Shown piece after piece: positions 1 through 8,418 of a stretch of 35,263 nucleotides of DNA. Numbering within the stretch: the first letter of the stretch is position 1; each line of letters begins with the position of its first letter. Both the position numbers and the translations under genes were made by a program. The stretch covers positions 1 through 35,263 of the forward strand of contig JAGAOK010000110.1 of the NCBI GenBank assembly GCA_017623815.1, given 5' to 3'. A model generated the notes under the pieces. It ran no database searches. It saw only the letters and a program-made list of their open reading frames with translations, and was not told where the DNA came from. Source of the DNA: Lachnospiraceae bacterium (GTDB taxonomy: Bacteria > Bacillota > Clostridia > Lachnospirales > Lachnospiraceae).

Positions 1-1
1 C

Positions 2-949
2 TTTGCCCTATCACCGGTAAATGCATGGGCATCAGAAACTAAAACTTACGGAGATTTCAAGTACTGCTATAACGAAGAGTATGAAGGAATCGAAATCTTA
101 AAATATAAAGGGAAAGCAGAGACAGTGAAAATTCCGGAATCTATGGAAGGGATTCCGGTAAAAGTAATCGGAGAGAGTTGCTTTGAAAAAAGAGGGATGT
201 GGTCGCAAAATAAGACATTAAAAAGAGTAATGATTCCGGAATCAGTAGTGGTAATTAAAGAACGTGCGTTTCATGAATGTGTGGCACTTAAATCAGTTAA
301 CTTGCCGAAAAATTTACAGCAAATTGGAGAGTCTGCATTTTCTTGGTGTAAAAGTCTGAAAAGCATTAAGATACCGGAATCAATAGATGTTCTTTCGGAA
401 GGCTGTTTTGCACTTACAGGATTAAGAGAAGTTTTTATACCGAAAAATATAATTAAAATAGATGATAGTGCATTTAGTTTATGTGGAGATTTAAAAAAGG
501 TAACATTTGAAAAAAACTCCAAGTTGGAGTCCATAGGTTGGCAGGCATTTGATACTTGTGATAACCTTATAAGTATAAAAATTCCTTCAAATGTTAAAGT
601 ACTGGAACAAGAGGCATTTAGATTTTGTGATCAACTTAAAAAAGTTACCTTTGAAAAGAATTCAAAACTTAAAGAAGTCGTATATGGGTGTTTCCAGTAT
701 TGTGATAACGTAACAACTATTGTGATTCCTGAAAATGTAAAATCTATTGATAAATATGCATTTGAACGTAATTGTAATTTAAAAACAGTAATTTTTAAAG
801 GAAAAACACCGAAAATCCGCACAGGAGCATTTAGCGGTGTTAATCCGGATCTTAAATTTAAAGTACCGAAGAAGTATAAATCCAAGTATACGAAGCTTTT
901 GAAAGGCAAGAAATGGTATAAAGATACCATGAAAATTGTGGCGCAATAA
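2..949 (+). CDS. BspA-like leucine-rich-repeat (LRR_5) surface protein, 5'-truncated by window edge
   Basis: The frame is open from base 2 with no start codon, so the gene begins left of the window; the GTG at 125 is an internal Val codon, not the start. The first residues (LSPVNAWA then SE) look like the end of a signal peptide with an AxA cleavage site, so the protein is probably exported. The rest is a ladder of BspA/LRR_5 repeats of about 23-25 residues with the pattern L..I.IP..v..I...AF..C..L. The stretch LKKVTFEKNSKL occurs twice, suggesting internal repeat duplication. The C-terminus (VPKKYKSKYTKLLKG) resembles that of the LRR protein at 30944. Codons are A/T-rich (many ATA, AAA, TTA) compared with the housekeeping genes downstream. 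The family mediates adhesion or host/partner interactions; the ligand here is unknown. Confidence 0.85.
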   Translation, partial: FALSPVNAWASETKTYGDFKYCYNEEYEGIEILKYKGKAETVKIPESMEGIPVKVIGESCFEKRGMWSQNKTLKRVMIPESVVVIKERAFHECVALKSVNLPKNLQQIGESAFSWCKSLKSIKIPESIDVLSEGCFALTGLREVFIPKNIIKIDDSAFSLCGDLKKVTFEKNSKLESIGWQAFDTCDNLISIKIPSNVKVLEQEAFRFCDQLKKVTFEKNSKLKEVVYGCFQYCDNVTTIVIPENVKSIDKYAFERNCNLKTVIFKGKTPKIRTGAFSGVNPDLKFKVPKKYKSKYTKLLKGKKWYKDTMKIVAQ

Positions 950-1137
950 AATTGTGTTTTTCTATTACTTCCTAAGAAACTGTGATACCAAAAAATCTCT
1001 ATGAAATAGACCATATGTCAACAAAACATTCTTTAGACAGAAAAATTCCACAATAGTGTCACAAATTAAATTATCGTGCGTACACTTTGGAAAATATTTC
1101 CTTTAAAATAATAGAAAGTTTTGAAAGGAAGTATTTT

Positions 1138-1554
1138 ATGGATAGAGAGGCGGTAGGTTTAAAAATCAGGCTTACCCGTGTCAGAGAGAATATGACGCAG
1201 GAGCAGCTTGCGGAAAAGGCAGATATATCATCCTCTTACATAAGTGCCATTGAGCGAGGGAAGCAATCGGTCAGCCTGGAATATGTGGACCGGATTGCAG
1301 AAGCATTACAGGTACCGGTTACAGAACTTCTTGTCTATGAAAAAGAGGACGGATATGGCGTCACAGACGCGCAACTGCAGGCAGAAAGGGAGAAAAGTGA
1401 ATATGAGGGGAGATACATCGCAAGACAGAAAAAGATGAATCATATTAATGAAATGTTATCGCGTTGTGGGGAGAAAGAGTTCCAAATTGTATACGATGAA
1501 ATTTCATTATTGATAACTAAATTTCAATATTTTAGTGACAAAGGAATAAAGTAA
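1138..1554 (+). CDS. XRE-family helix-turn-helix transcriptional regulator
   Basis: A 138-residue protein with an N-terminal Cro/C1-type HTH at about residues 6-62: RLTRVRENMTQEQLAEKA, then SSSYISAIERGKQSVSLE as the recognition region, then the usual dimer helix. The C-terminal ~70 residues are charged and helical with no recognisable domain. I chose ATG 1138 because AAAGGAAG lies just upstream at good spacing; the frame stays open to a TTG at 1087, but that lacks a ribosome site. It is followed directly by a terminator, so it is probably a single-gene unit. The 188-bp gap before it shows no confident promoter. Targets are unknown; autoregulation is usual for such small XRE proteins. Confidence 0.88.
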   Translation: MDREAVGLKIRLTRVRENMTQEQLAEKADISSSYISAIERGKQSVSLEYVDRIAEALQVPVTELLVYEKEDGYGVTDAQLQAEREKSEYEGRYIARQKKMNHINEMLSRCGEKEFQIVYDEISLLITKFQYFSDKGIK

Positions 1555-1555
1555 G

Positions 1556-1593
1556 AAAAGGTGTTCAGATCCTCAGATCCGGACACTTTTTTT
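1556..1593 (+). terminator. Rho-independent terminator after XRE regulator
   Basis: An 11-bp stem GTGTTCAGATC / GATCCGGACAC (one G-T wobble and one A-C mismatch) with a CTCA loop is followed by seven T residues and preceded by AAAA. It separates the XRE gene from the HD-like gene. Confidence 0.85.
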
Positions 1594-1625
1594 ATTCCTG
1601 TCACAGGAAAGATGAGGGAAGGCTT

Positions 1626-2513
1626 ATGAAACTGTTGGATATTTATGAAAAGAGTGACATGTTCAGATGTGCGAAGGGAGGTGGACTTGCGATTGAGACA
1701 GCATCCTTGTTTGTCAGCGGAATAGTTCTTCGAGAAATTTTCTTGCCGCAGATTGCTTTTGAAGACTGCAGGGAAGGATATTCTTTTGAACAGGTATGGT
1801 TTGCGCTGTGTCTGTATCATGATAAGCGTATGGAAAGCGAGAGCAGATGGAAGCGCGCTTGTCAGGAGAGGGCGGAGTGGGAAACCGGACAATGGGAGAG
1901 CAGAAATATAGGTGCAAACGACAAATGGGAGCCGATGCACTTGTGCCTTTCGCCGCTGTTTCAGTATAGCGGCGAAGGAATGAAATTTACAAATGGTGCA
2001 CAGGTGACCGGGGCAGCTTTTTCGGAGGGAGAGATAAGGGATTACTTTTATTTTCGGAGTGCTTGCTCCCGAGAGGGAGGAATGGATCATGGAATTGCGG
2101 GAGGACTTATGTTATATGAAAGTCTGGTTCGCAGACATTTAAAGCAGAGAGGGAATCTTGGCAGAGAAGATTTGGATTTGTATTCTTATGCGGCAAACAC
2201 CATGATGGTTCATAATATATGGAAAGGGGATAAAACAATGCATAGAATAATACCCAAAAAGGATCCGATGCTTTTTTTGCTGATATTGGCAGATGCGCTG
2301 GAACCGCTCCAATATGCAGCGGAATCTGCAGATTATAGGTATCTTCTTAAGTGCGTGGAGGCGGAGGTTTCAGAACAGAAAATCAGACTTAGATGGAATC
2401 CGGAGTGTTTTGTGATAGAAGGATTGGAGGAAAATTTGCGGAATATGCAAAAAAAGATTAAGGTAGACTATAAAATATGGCGCGAAACGGCAGAAATTTG
2501 TATTACTATGTAA
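1626..2513 (+). CDS. Putative HD-superfamily phosphohydrolase-like protein
   Basis: A 295-residue protein of no named family that I can identify. It has an HD-domain-like arrangement: a His-Asp pair at H65-D66 (LCLYHD), a second His in MDHGIAGG (H155), another in MMVHNIW (H196), and an Asp in LLILADALEPLQ (about D223). That spacing is typical of metal-dependent HD hydrolases, which often act on nucleotides. There is no signal peptide or membrane helix, so it should be cytoplasmic. GGGAAGG precedes ATG 1626. It lies between a terminator and the rel promoter, so it is probably monocistronic. Its position next to rel, itself an HD hydrolase, hints at a nucleotide-signalling role, but that is inference. 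The region at residues ~75-145 between the HD pair and the next His is long and unassigned. Confidence 0.6.
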   Translation: MKLLDIYEKSDMFRCAKGGGLAIETASLFVSGIVLREIFLPQIAFEDCREGYSFEQVWFALCLYHDKRMESESRWKRACQERAEWETGQWESRNIGANDKWEPMHLCLSPLFQYSGEGMKFTNGAQVTGAAFSEGEIRDYFYFRSACSREGGMDHGIAGGLMLYESLVRRHLKQRGNLGREDLDLYSYAANTMMVHNIWKGDKTMHRIIPKKDPMLFLLILADALEPLQYAAESADYRYLLKCVEAEVSEQKIRLRWNPECFVIEGLEENLRNMQKKIKVDYKIWRETAEICITM

Positions 2514-2526
2514 AAGGCGCCAATTA

Positions 2527-2555
2527 TTGACGAATTATTTATTTGATAATATAAT
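2527..2555 (+). promoter_or_regulatory. Sigma-A promoter of rel
   Basis: TTGACG (2527-2532), a 17-bp spacer and a perfect TATAAT (2550-2555). The start of transcription is expected near 2562, about 38 nt before the rel start codon. Confidence 0.85.
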
Positions 2556-2599
2556 GCTATATTATGGGTGTAGAATGAAAAAAGCGGAGTGTGCGAAAC

Positions 2600-4921
2600 A
2601 TGGATAATAAGACAACAGAAACACAGTCAGCACCAAGAAAGCGAACAGAGGTAATCATTGATAACGGCCGCATACAGGCAACGGCGGAATTTAAAGAGCC
2701 GGCGGAACTGTATGAGGAGCTGATTGCCCGTATAAAAAGATATCATCCGAGTGATGATATTTCTCTTATTGAAAAAGCATACAATATAGCATACGATGCG
2801 CATAAAGAGCAGGTGAGAAAGTCGGGAGAACCGTACATTATCCATCCGCTCTGTGTGGGTATTATTCTGGCAGAACTTGAGATGGACAAAGAGACCATTG
2901 TGGCCGGGCTTTTGCATGATGTTGTCGAGGATACCATTATGACAGCGGAGCAGATTGCAGAAGAATTTGGGGATGATGTGGCTCTTCTTGTGGACGGCGT
3001 GACAAAGCTCGGACAGCTTCAGTACGAAGGCGATAAGCTTGAGATGCAGGCAGAAAATCTGCGTAAGATGTTCCTTGCCATGGCAAAGGATATCCGAGTT
3101 ATCATTATCAAACTTGCCGACCGCCTGCACAATATGCGGACACTTAAGCATATGCGCCCGGAAAAGCAGCAGGAAAAAGCGCGTGAGACGATGGATATCT
3201 ATGCACCGATTGCACAGCGTCTCGGTATCATGAAGGTTAAAGTCGAACTGGATGATCTGTCACTGAAATATCTGCAGCCGGATGTGTATTATGATCTTGT
3301 GGATAAGATTGCAGTCCGTAAGGCAAGACGTGAGCAGTATGTACAGGAGATCGTGGATGAAGTCAGTACCCATATTGCAAATGCGGGAATTGAAGCAAAG
3401 ATTGACGGACGTGTGAAGCACTTCTTCAGTATCTATAAAAAAATGAAAAACCAGAATAAGACAATCGACCAGATTTATGATTTGTTTGCGGTTCGTATTA
3501 TTGTGGATTCGGTAAAGGATTGTTATGCGGCGCTCGGTGTAATTCATGAAATGTACAAACCGATTCCGGGGCGATTTAAGGATTACATTGCGATGCCGAA
3601 AGAAAATATGTACCAGTCACTTCATACGACGCTGATCGGTTCGACCGGGCAGCCGTTTGAAATACAGATTCGGACGTACGAAATGCATAAGACGGCAGAG
3701 TACGGTATTGCCGCACACTGGAAATATAAAGAAGTTTCCGACGGTAAAAAGGTAAAATCCAACGAGCAGGAGGAAGCAAAGCTTTCATGGCTGAAGCAGA
3801 TTCTGGAGTGGCAGCGGGATATGTCTGATAACCGCGAGTTTATGAATCTGTTAAAGAGCGATCTGGATCTGTTTTCGGACAGTGTGTACTGTTTTACGCC
3901 GACAGGAGATGTTAAGACGCTTCCGGCTGGTTCGACACCGATTGATTTTGCCTACAGCGTTCATTCGGCAGTCGGTAACACGATGGTGGGAGCACGTGTC
4001 AACGGGAAACTTGTTTCCATCGATTATGTGATAAATAACGGTGACCGTATCGAAATTCTGACCAGTCAGAATTCCAGCGGGCCGAGTCTTGACTGGCTCA
4101 AGGTGGTAAAGTCAACACAAGCCAAAAATAAGATTAATCAGTGGTTTAAACTGCAGTTTAAAGATGACAATATTATAAAGGGAAGAGAACTTCTTCTTGT
4201 GTACTGCAAGGCAAAGGGAATCGATCAGACGCAGATTATGCGTCCGGAATATATGGAAGCTATTATGCGCAAGTTCGGATTCCACGACTGGGAGGCACTG
4301 CTTGCTGCAATCGGTCACGGAGGACTTAAAGAAGGTCAGATCATCAATAAGATGAAAGAACTCTATGACAGGGATCATCCGAAGGTAATCAGTGATGAAG
4401 AGATTATCAAGCAGGTGGAAGAAAATGCAGCGGCCAAACAGATGCAGCCGCGTTACAAATCAGCCAATGGTATCATTGTCAAAGGAATTGATGATGTGGC
4501 AGTTCGTTTTTCAAAGTGCTGTTCACCGGTGCCGGGCGATGAGATTGTCGGTTTTGTAACACGCGGAAGAGGTATTTCGATTCATCGTACCGACTGTGTC
4601 AATATCATTCATATGCCGGAGATTGACCGGACACGTCTGATTGATGCGGACTGGCAGGAAGACAGTATGGCAGGAAACGGAAAATATTTTGCCGAGATTG
4701 TGATTTATGCCAATAACCGTAACGGACTTTTGGCCGATGTATCGAGAGCTCTGACGGAGAAAAACATTGATATCATCAGTCTGAATACCAGACTTAGTAA
4801 AAAAGGACTGGCATCCATGGCAGTGGCCTTTGAAATCAGTTCCGTGCAGGAACTGCATCGTATCATCGATAAGCTGAGCAACGTAGAAAGTGTAGTAAGT
4901 ATTGAGAGAACAACGGGGTGA
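2600..4921 (+). CDS. relA: Bifunctional (p)ppGpp synthetase/hydrolase (RelA/SpoT family)
   Basis: Makes and degrades the stringent-response alarmone (p)ppGpp, acting with ribosomes in the cytoplasm. At 773 residues it is the usual length of a long RSH. In order: HD hydrolase domain with H82, the H106-D107 pair (LLHDVVEDT) and LADRLHNMRTL; synthetase domain with RFKDYIAMPK, MYQSLHT and EIQIRTYEMHKTAEYGIAAHW; TGS domain (VYCFTPTGDVKTLPAG); a CC...H...C zinc-finger segment (FSKCCSPVPGDE, IHRTDC); and a C-terminal ACT domain (EIVIYANNRNGLLADVSRAL). The RFKD form of the synthetase motif and the intact HD residues indicate a bifunctional Rel rather than a synthetase-only RelA. ATG 2600 is preferred over GTG 2591, since GGAG at 2586 is well spaced only for the ATG. 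Transcription likely starts at the promoter at 2527 and stops at the terminator spanning its stop codon. Confidence 0.96.
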   Translation: MDNKTTETQSAPRKRTEVIIDNGRIQATAEFKEPAELYEELIARIKRYHPSDDISLIEKAYNIAYDAHKEQVRKSGEPYIIHPLCVGIILAELEMDKETIVAGLLHDVVEDTIMTAEQIAEEFGDDVALLVDGVTKLGQLQYEGDKLEMQAENLRKMFLAMAKDIRVIIIKLADRLHNMRTLKHMRPEKQQEKARETMDIYAPIAQRLGIMKVKVELDDLSLKYLQPDVYYDLVDKIAVRKARREQYVQEIVDEVSTHIANAGIEAKIDGRVKHFFSIYKKMKNQNKTIDQIYDLFAVRIIVDSVKDCYAALGVIHEMYKPIPGRFKDYIAMPKENMYQSLHTTLIGSTGQPFEIQIRTYEMHKTAEYGIAAHWKYKEVSDGKKVKSNEQEEAKLSWLKQILEWQRDMSDNREFMNLLKSDLDLFSDSVYCFTPTGDVKTLPAGSTPIDFAYSVHSAVGNTMVGARVNGKLVSIDYVINNGDRIEILTSQNSSGPSLDWLKVVKSTQAKNKINQWFKLQFKDDNIIKGRELLLVYCKAKGIDQTQIMRPEYMEAIMRKFGFHDWEALLAAIGHGGLKEGQIINKMKELYDRDHPKVISDEEIIKQVEENAAAKQMQPRYKSANGIIVKGIDDVAVRFSKCCSPVPGDEIVGFVTRGRGISIHRTDCVNIIHMPEIDRTRLIDADWQEDSMAGNGKYFAEIVIYANNRNGLLADVSRALTEKNIDIISLNTRLSKKGLASMAVAFEISSVQELHRIIDKLSNVESVVSIERTTG

Positions 4922-4938
4922 TTGACACCCCGTTTTTT
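4912..4938 (+). terminator. Terminator overlapping the rel stop codon
   Basis: A perfect 9-bp stem AACGGGGTG / CACCCCGTT with loop ATTGA and six T residues. The TGA stop of rel (4919-4921) lies at the stem/loop junction, so the last codons are part of the hairpin. A ribosome reaching the stop would cover the stem's left arm, which could make termination sensitive to translation. Confidence 0.85.
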
Positions 4939-4955
4939 CGGAATCGGAGGAAAAT

Positions 4956-5579
4956 ATGAAAATCGGAAGAATTGTACTGGGTGTATGCCAGACAAACTGT
5001 TATTTTTTATACGAAGAGGACAAAAAAGAAGTGATTGTTGTGGATCCGGCCGATCATGGAGAAGGGCTCTATGACAAATTGAAGGAAGCAGGTTTTTCGG
5101 TGGCGGGAATCATTCTGACGCATGGTCACTATGATCATATCGGAAGTGCAGAGGAGCTTCGCAGCAAATCCGGTGCAAAGATTTATGCAAACGAGGCAGA
5201 GCGTGAGCTTTGCACAGACCCTCGACTGAATCTTTCGGGAATGTTCGGGCGCAAGATTACGGTGGAACCGGATATGTACTTAAAAGATGGTGAGGAACTT
5301 ACGATTGCAGGAATGACGTGCAAAATGATTGCAACGCCGGGACATACAAGCGGAAGCTGCTGCTATTATTTTGAGGACGCGGGTATGCTGATTAGCGGCG
5401 ATACGCTGTTTTTGGAGTCAACGGGAAGAACGGATTTTCCGACCGGAAGCACGTCGGAGATTATCCGTTCCATCAAAGAAAAATTGTTTTTACTTCCGGA
5501 TGATACTAAGGTGTATCCGGGACACAACGATGCAACAACCATCGGACATGAGAAAAAATACAATCCGTTTATATACTAA
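4956..5579 (+). CDS. Metallo-beta-lactamase-fold hydrolase (glyoxalase II-like)
   Basis: A 207-residue cytoplasmic MBL-fold protein. It has the signature THGHYDHIG near residues 55-63, a further metal His in TPGHTSGS, the bridging Asp in LISGDTLF, and the last metal His in VYPGHNDATT. Length and motifs fit the small glyoxalase II-like hydrolases commonly found beside rel and hemZ in Firmicutes. The substrate is not evident; S-lactoylglutathione is unlikely as many clostridia lack glutathione. GGAGGAAA precedes ATG 4956. It sits 18 bp downstream of the rel terminator with no clear promoter, so expression may depend on read-through. hemZ follows after 18 bp and is probably co-transcribed. Confidence 0.88.
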   Translation: MKIGRIVLGVCQTNCYFLYEEDKKEVIVVDPADHGEGLYDKLKEAGFSVAGIILTHGHYDHIGSAEELRSKSGAKIYANEAERELCTDPRLNLSGMFGRKITVEPDMYLKDGEELTIAGMTCKMIATPGHTSGSCCYYFEDAGMLISGDTLFLESTGRTDFPTGSTSEIIRSIKEKLFLLPDDTKVYPGHNDATTIGHEKKYNPFIY

Positions 5580-5597
5580 TTTTAACTGGAGAAAATT

Positions 5598-7040
5598 ATG
5601 GTGTTTGTAAAGATAAACGAACCGAAATGGGAATATGATGTACATTCGCTCGTAAAGGCATTTTACCCGAAAAAGCAGGTGAAAGTCTTAAGTCCTGAAA
5701 GGGAGACTGCATTGCAGTCAGAAACAGGAAAACTGTTGCTTGAGATTGTCTGCAGGCAGGATGGGGTGTCTGTCTGTTTTGCGGGAAAAGAGCCGGTGGC
5801 GCACGCATGGGTAAGAGAGGAAAAGGAACGGAAAAATGAATTTAAGCGTTTCTTTTATCAGTGCCTTTGTGTGGAGACAGGAAAGGAATTGCCTTGGGGG
5901 AATCTTACGGGAATCCGGCCGACCAAGATTGCCATGGGAATGCTGGAGGACGGAGCGTCACAGGAAGCGGTATATGAAATGTTTGAACAGGAGCATTTTG
6001 TAAGCCGTGAGAAAACGCAGCTGGCTTATGATATTGCACAGCGTGAGAGACAGATTTTATCGGCGCTTCATTATAAAGACGGTTATAGTCTGTATGTCGG
6101 GATTCCGTTTTGCCCGTCCACCTGTCTGTACTGTTCATTTACGTCTTATCCAATCGGTGCATACCGAAAATGCGTGGAGGAGTATGTGGACTGTCTGATC
6201 AGGGAGATGAAAGAGACTGCCGAAATCATGCAGGGAAAAATTCTTGATACGGTATATATCGGCGGAGGAACGCCTACAACGCTTGAACCGGAGCAACTGG
6301 ACCGCCTGATACGGGCACTGAAGGAAATATTTGACTTTAAGACGGTGCAGGAGTTTACGGTAGAGGCGGGAAGAGCCGACAGTATTACAAAAGAAAAACT
6401 GGAAGTGTTATATAAACACGGTGTCAGCCGTATTTCCGTCAATCCGCAGACGATGAAAGAGGAGACGCTTCGCAGCATCGGAAGGGCGGCAACGGCAGCG
6501 CAGACAGTGGAAGCCTATAAGCTGGCGCGGGAGTGCGGATTTGACAATATTAATATGGATATTATTTTAGGGCTTCCGGGGGAGAAAGAAGCAGATGTGC
6601 AAAGGACAATCGATAAGATATGTGAGCTTGCCCCGGACAGTCTGACAGTACATTCCCTGGCGGTAAAGCGCGCATCAAAACTTCGTCAGTTTATCGAAGA
6701 AAACGGGATGGACATGCTGTCTAATACCGATGAGACGATGCGGATTGCAGCGCAGGGAGCTTCGCGTCTTGATATGAAGCCATACTATTTGTATCGCCAG
6801 AAAAATATGTCCGGCAATTTTGAAAATGTCGGCTATGCAAAGGAAGGCAAAGCCGGAATTTACAATATACTCATCATGGAAGAGGTGCAGACCATCGTGG
6901 CGCTTGGTGCAGGGTCTATCACAAAGCGCGTGTTTGCGGATGGGCGCATTGAACGGTGTGACAATGTTAAGGATGTGGCACTTTATATCGAAAAACTTCC
7001 GGAGATGATAGAACGCAAGAGGGAACTGTTTGGCGAATAA
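5598..7040 (+). CDS. hemZ: Coproporphyrinogen dehydrogenase-like radical SAM protein HemZ
   Basis: A 480-residue HemN-superfamily radical SAM enzyme. The N-terminal ~165 residues are the HemZ-specific region, including the GNLTGIRPTK motif at about 111-120. The iron-sulfur motif C172-x3-C176-x2-C179 follows in GIPFCPSTCLYC, then the SAM-binding GGGTP segment (YIGGGTPTTL), and a C-terminal HemN-like region. The motif ends C-x-F rather than the C-x-C of classical HemN, as in HemW/HemZ relatives, so activity as an oxygen-independent coproporphyrinogen oxidase is a family name and not proven here. No other haem-synthesis gene is in the window. A GGAGAAAA ribosome site precedes ATG 5598. It is likely co-transcribed with the MBL hydrolase. 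Confidence 0.88.
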   Translation: MVFVKINEPKWEYDVHSLVKAFYPKKQVKVLSPERETALQSETGKLLLEIVCRQDGVSVCFAGKEPVAHAWVREEKERKNEFKRFFYQCLCVETGKELPWGNLTGIRPTKIAMGMLEDGASQEAVYEMFEQEHFVSREKTQLAYDIAQRERQILSALHYKDGYSLYVGIPFCPSTCLYCSFTSYPIGAYRKCVEEYVDCLIREMKETAEIMQGKILDTVYIGGGTPTTLEPEQLDRLIRALKEIFDFKTVQEFTVEAGRADSITKEKLEVLYKHGVSRISVNPQTMKEETLRSIGRAATAAQTVEAYKLARECGFDNINMDIILGLPGEKEADVQRTIDKICELAPDSLTVHSLAVKRASKLRQFIEENGMDMLSNTDETMRIAAQGASRLDMKPYYLYRQKNMSGNFENVGYAKEGKAGIYNILIMEEVQTIVALGAGSITKRVFADGRIERCDNVKDVALYIEKLPEMIERKRELFGE

Positions 7041-7042
7041 CA

Positions 7043-7071
7043 TTTACAATCTGCTGCAGAAATGCTACAAT
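7043..7071 (+). promoter_or_regulatory. Sigma-A promoter of the hisS-aspS unit
   Basis: TTTACA (7043-7048), a 17-bp spacer and TACAAT (7066-7071) preceded by TGC, giving an extended -10. The predicted leader is only about 60 nt, too short for a T-box. Confidence 0.78.
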
Positions 7072-7140
7072 GGCAGTTAGATATTTTTTGTAACAGTTGT
7101 GCAAAAGCAGAAAGAAATATAGAAAGAACAGGTAAAGAAT

Positions 7141-8403
7141 ATGGCACTGAATAAAAAACCGGTTACCGGAATGAAGGATATTCTTCCGGAGGAGATGCAG
7201 ATCCGTGATTATGTCATGGGTGTGATCAAAGAAAATTATCGTAAATTCGGTTTTACACCGATTGAAACTCCGTGCGTGGAGAGTATCGGAAACCTTTGCT
7301 CTAAGCAGGGTGGAGAAAATGAAAAACTGATTTTTAAAATTATGAAGCGCGGCGAGAAATTAAATCTCGAGACCGCACAGACGGAAAATGATTTGGCAGA
7401 CGGAGGTCTTCGCTATGACCTGACGCTTCCGCTTTCCCGTTACTATGCAAATCATGCAAATGAACTTCCGAGCCCGTTTAAGGCGCTCCAGATGGGAAAT
7501 GTATGGAGAGCAGACCGCCCGCAGAAGGGGCGTTTTCGGCAGTTTATGCAGTGTGACATTGATATTCTCGGCGAGCCGAGCAATCTGGCTGAAATTGAAC
7601 TTATTTTAGCTACGACAACGACACTTGCAAAGCTTGGATTTTCCAATTTTAAAGTACGTTTGAATGAGCGACGTATCTTAAAGGCGATGGCAGCGTACTC
7701 AGGATTTGATGAAGAGCAGTTTGACCTTGTATTCATTATTCTTGATAAGATGGACAAAATCGGTATCGACGGTGTCAAAGAAGACCTTTTAAATAATGGG
7801 TTTGCAGCTTCGGCAGTGGATAAGTACATTGCACTCTTTAACGGAATGCAGGCAGCAGACGATGCGATTGCATATCTGGCAGGAGAGCTTGGGGACTATC
7901 TCGAAGAAGGTGTGGCAGAAAGTCTTGCGGAAATCAAAGACAGCGTTTCCGGCGCAGTGACAGACAATTTTGAAATCGTATTTGATCCGACACTTGTGCG
8001 CGGTATGTCTTACTATACAGGAACTATTTTTGAAATCGAAATGCCTGACTTTGGCAGCAGTGTGGCCGGCGGCGGAAGATATGATAAGATGGTAGGTAAA
8101 TTTACGGGGAAAGATACACCGGCCTGCGGTTTCTCCATCGGATTTGAGCGTATCATCACCATTTTGATGGATCAGGGATTTAAAGTTCCGGGAAGTGGCG
8201 AGAAGGTTGCGTTCCTTGTAGAAAAAGGTATTGCAGGCGAGAGACTTTCCGAGGTAATCAAAGAAGCACAGCAGCTCCGTAAAGAAGGCTGGCAGGTACT
8301 TCTTGTTCGTATGAATAAAAATAAAAAGTTCCAGAAGGAACAGCTTACAAAAGAAGGATATACTGAGTTTAAGGACTTCTATAAAGAAGCCTTGAAAAAC
8401 TAG
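7141..8403 (+). CDS. hisS: Histidyl-tRNA synthetase
   Basis: Class II synthetase that attaches histidine to tRNA-His in the cytoplasm. The 420 residues match bacterial HisRS length. Visible are motif 2 (KGRFRQFMQCDIDILGE), the HisA-type signature RGMSYYTGTIFEIE, motif 3 around GGGRYDKMVGKF and GFSIGFERI, and a C-terminal anticodon-binding domain (roughly residues 330-420). The N-terminus begins KPVTGMKDILPEEM, as usual for the family. It has its own promoter and is followed by aspS after 15 bp with a GGAGGA ribosome site, giving the common hisS-aspS pair. No T-box leader is present, so control by uncharged tRNA-His is not supported by the sequence. Confidence 0.96.
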   Translation: MALNKKPVTGMKDILPEEMQIRDYVMGVIKENYRKFGFTPIETPCVESIGNLCSKQGGENEKLIFKIMKRGEKLNLETAQTENDLADGGLRYDLTLPLSRYYANHANELPSPFKALQMGNVWRADRPQKGRFRQFMQCDIDILGEPSNLAEIELILATTTTLAKLGFSNFKVRLNERRILKAMAAYSGFDEEQFDLVFIILDKMDKIGIDGVKEDLLNNGFAASAVDKYIALFNGMQAADDAIAYLAGELGDYLEEGVAESLAEIKDSVSGAVTDNFEIVFDPTLVRGMSYYTGTIFEIEMPDFGSSVAGGGRYDKMVGKFTGKDTPACGFSIGFERIITILMDQGFKVPGSGEKVAFLVEKGIAGERLSEVIKEAQQLRKEGWQVLLVRMNKNKKFQKEQLTKEGYTEFKDFYKEALKN

Positions 8404-8418
8404 TAGGAGGATAGAAAC

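Noticed and set aside
1087..1137. TTG start giving the XRE regulator 17 extra residues
   Set aside because: No ribosome site precedes it, while ATG 1138 has one, and the HTH domain normally begins within a few residues of the start.
950..1137. Promoter or operator before the XRE gene
   Set aside because: A TAGACA at 1034 resembles a -35, but no -10 lies at 16-18 bp; repeats such as TTGTG are short. Nothing convincing.
1524..2090. 188-codon minus-strand open frame
   Set aside because: Antisense to the HD-like gene, begins inside it and crosses the XRE terminator; no recognisable motifs or ribosome site.
6115..6145. Damaged iron-sulfur motif in HemZ (C-x-F instead of HemN C-x-C)
   Set aside because: The three SAM-cluster cysteines are intact and the C-x-F ending is normal for HemZ/HemW proteins.
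7041..7140. T-box riboswitch before hisS
   Set aside because: The leader after the predicted promoter is about 60 nt, with no specifier stem and no T-box consensus.
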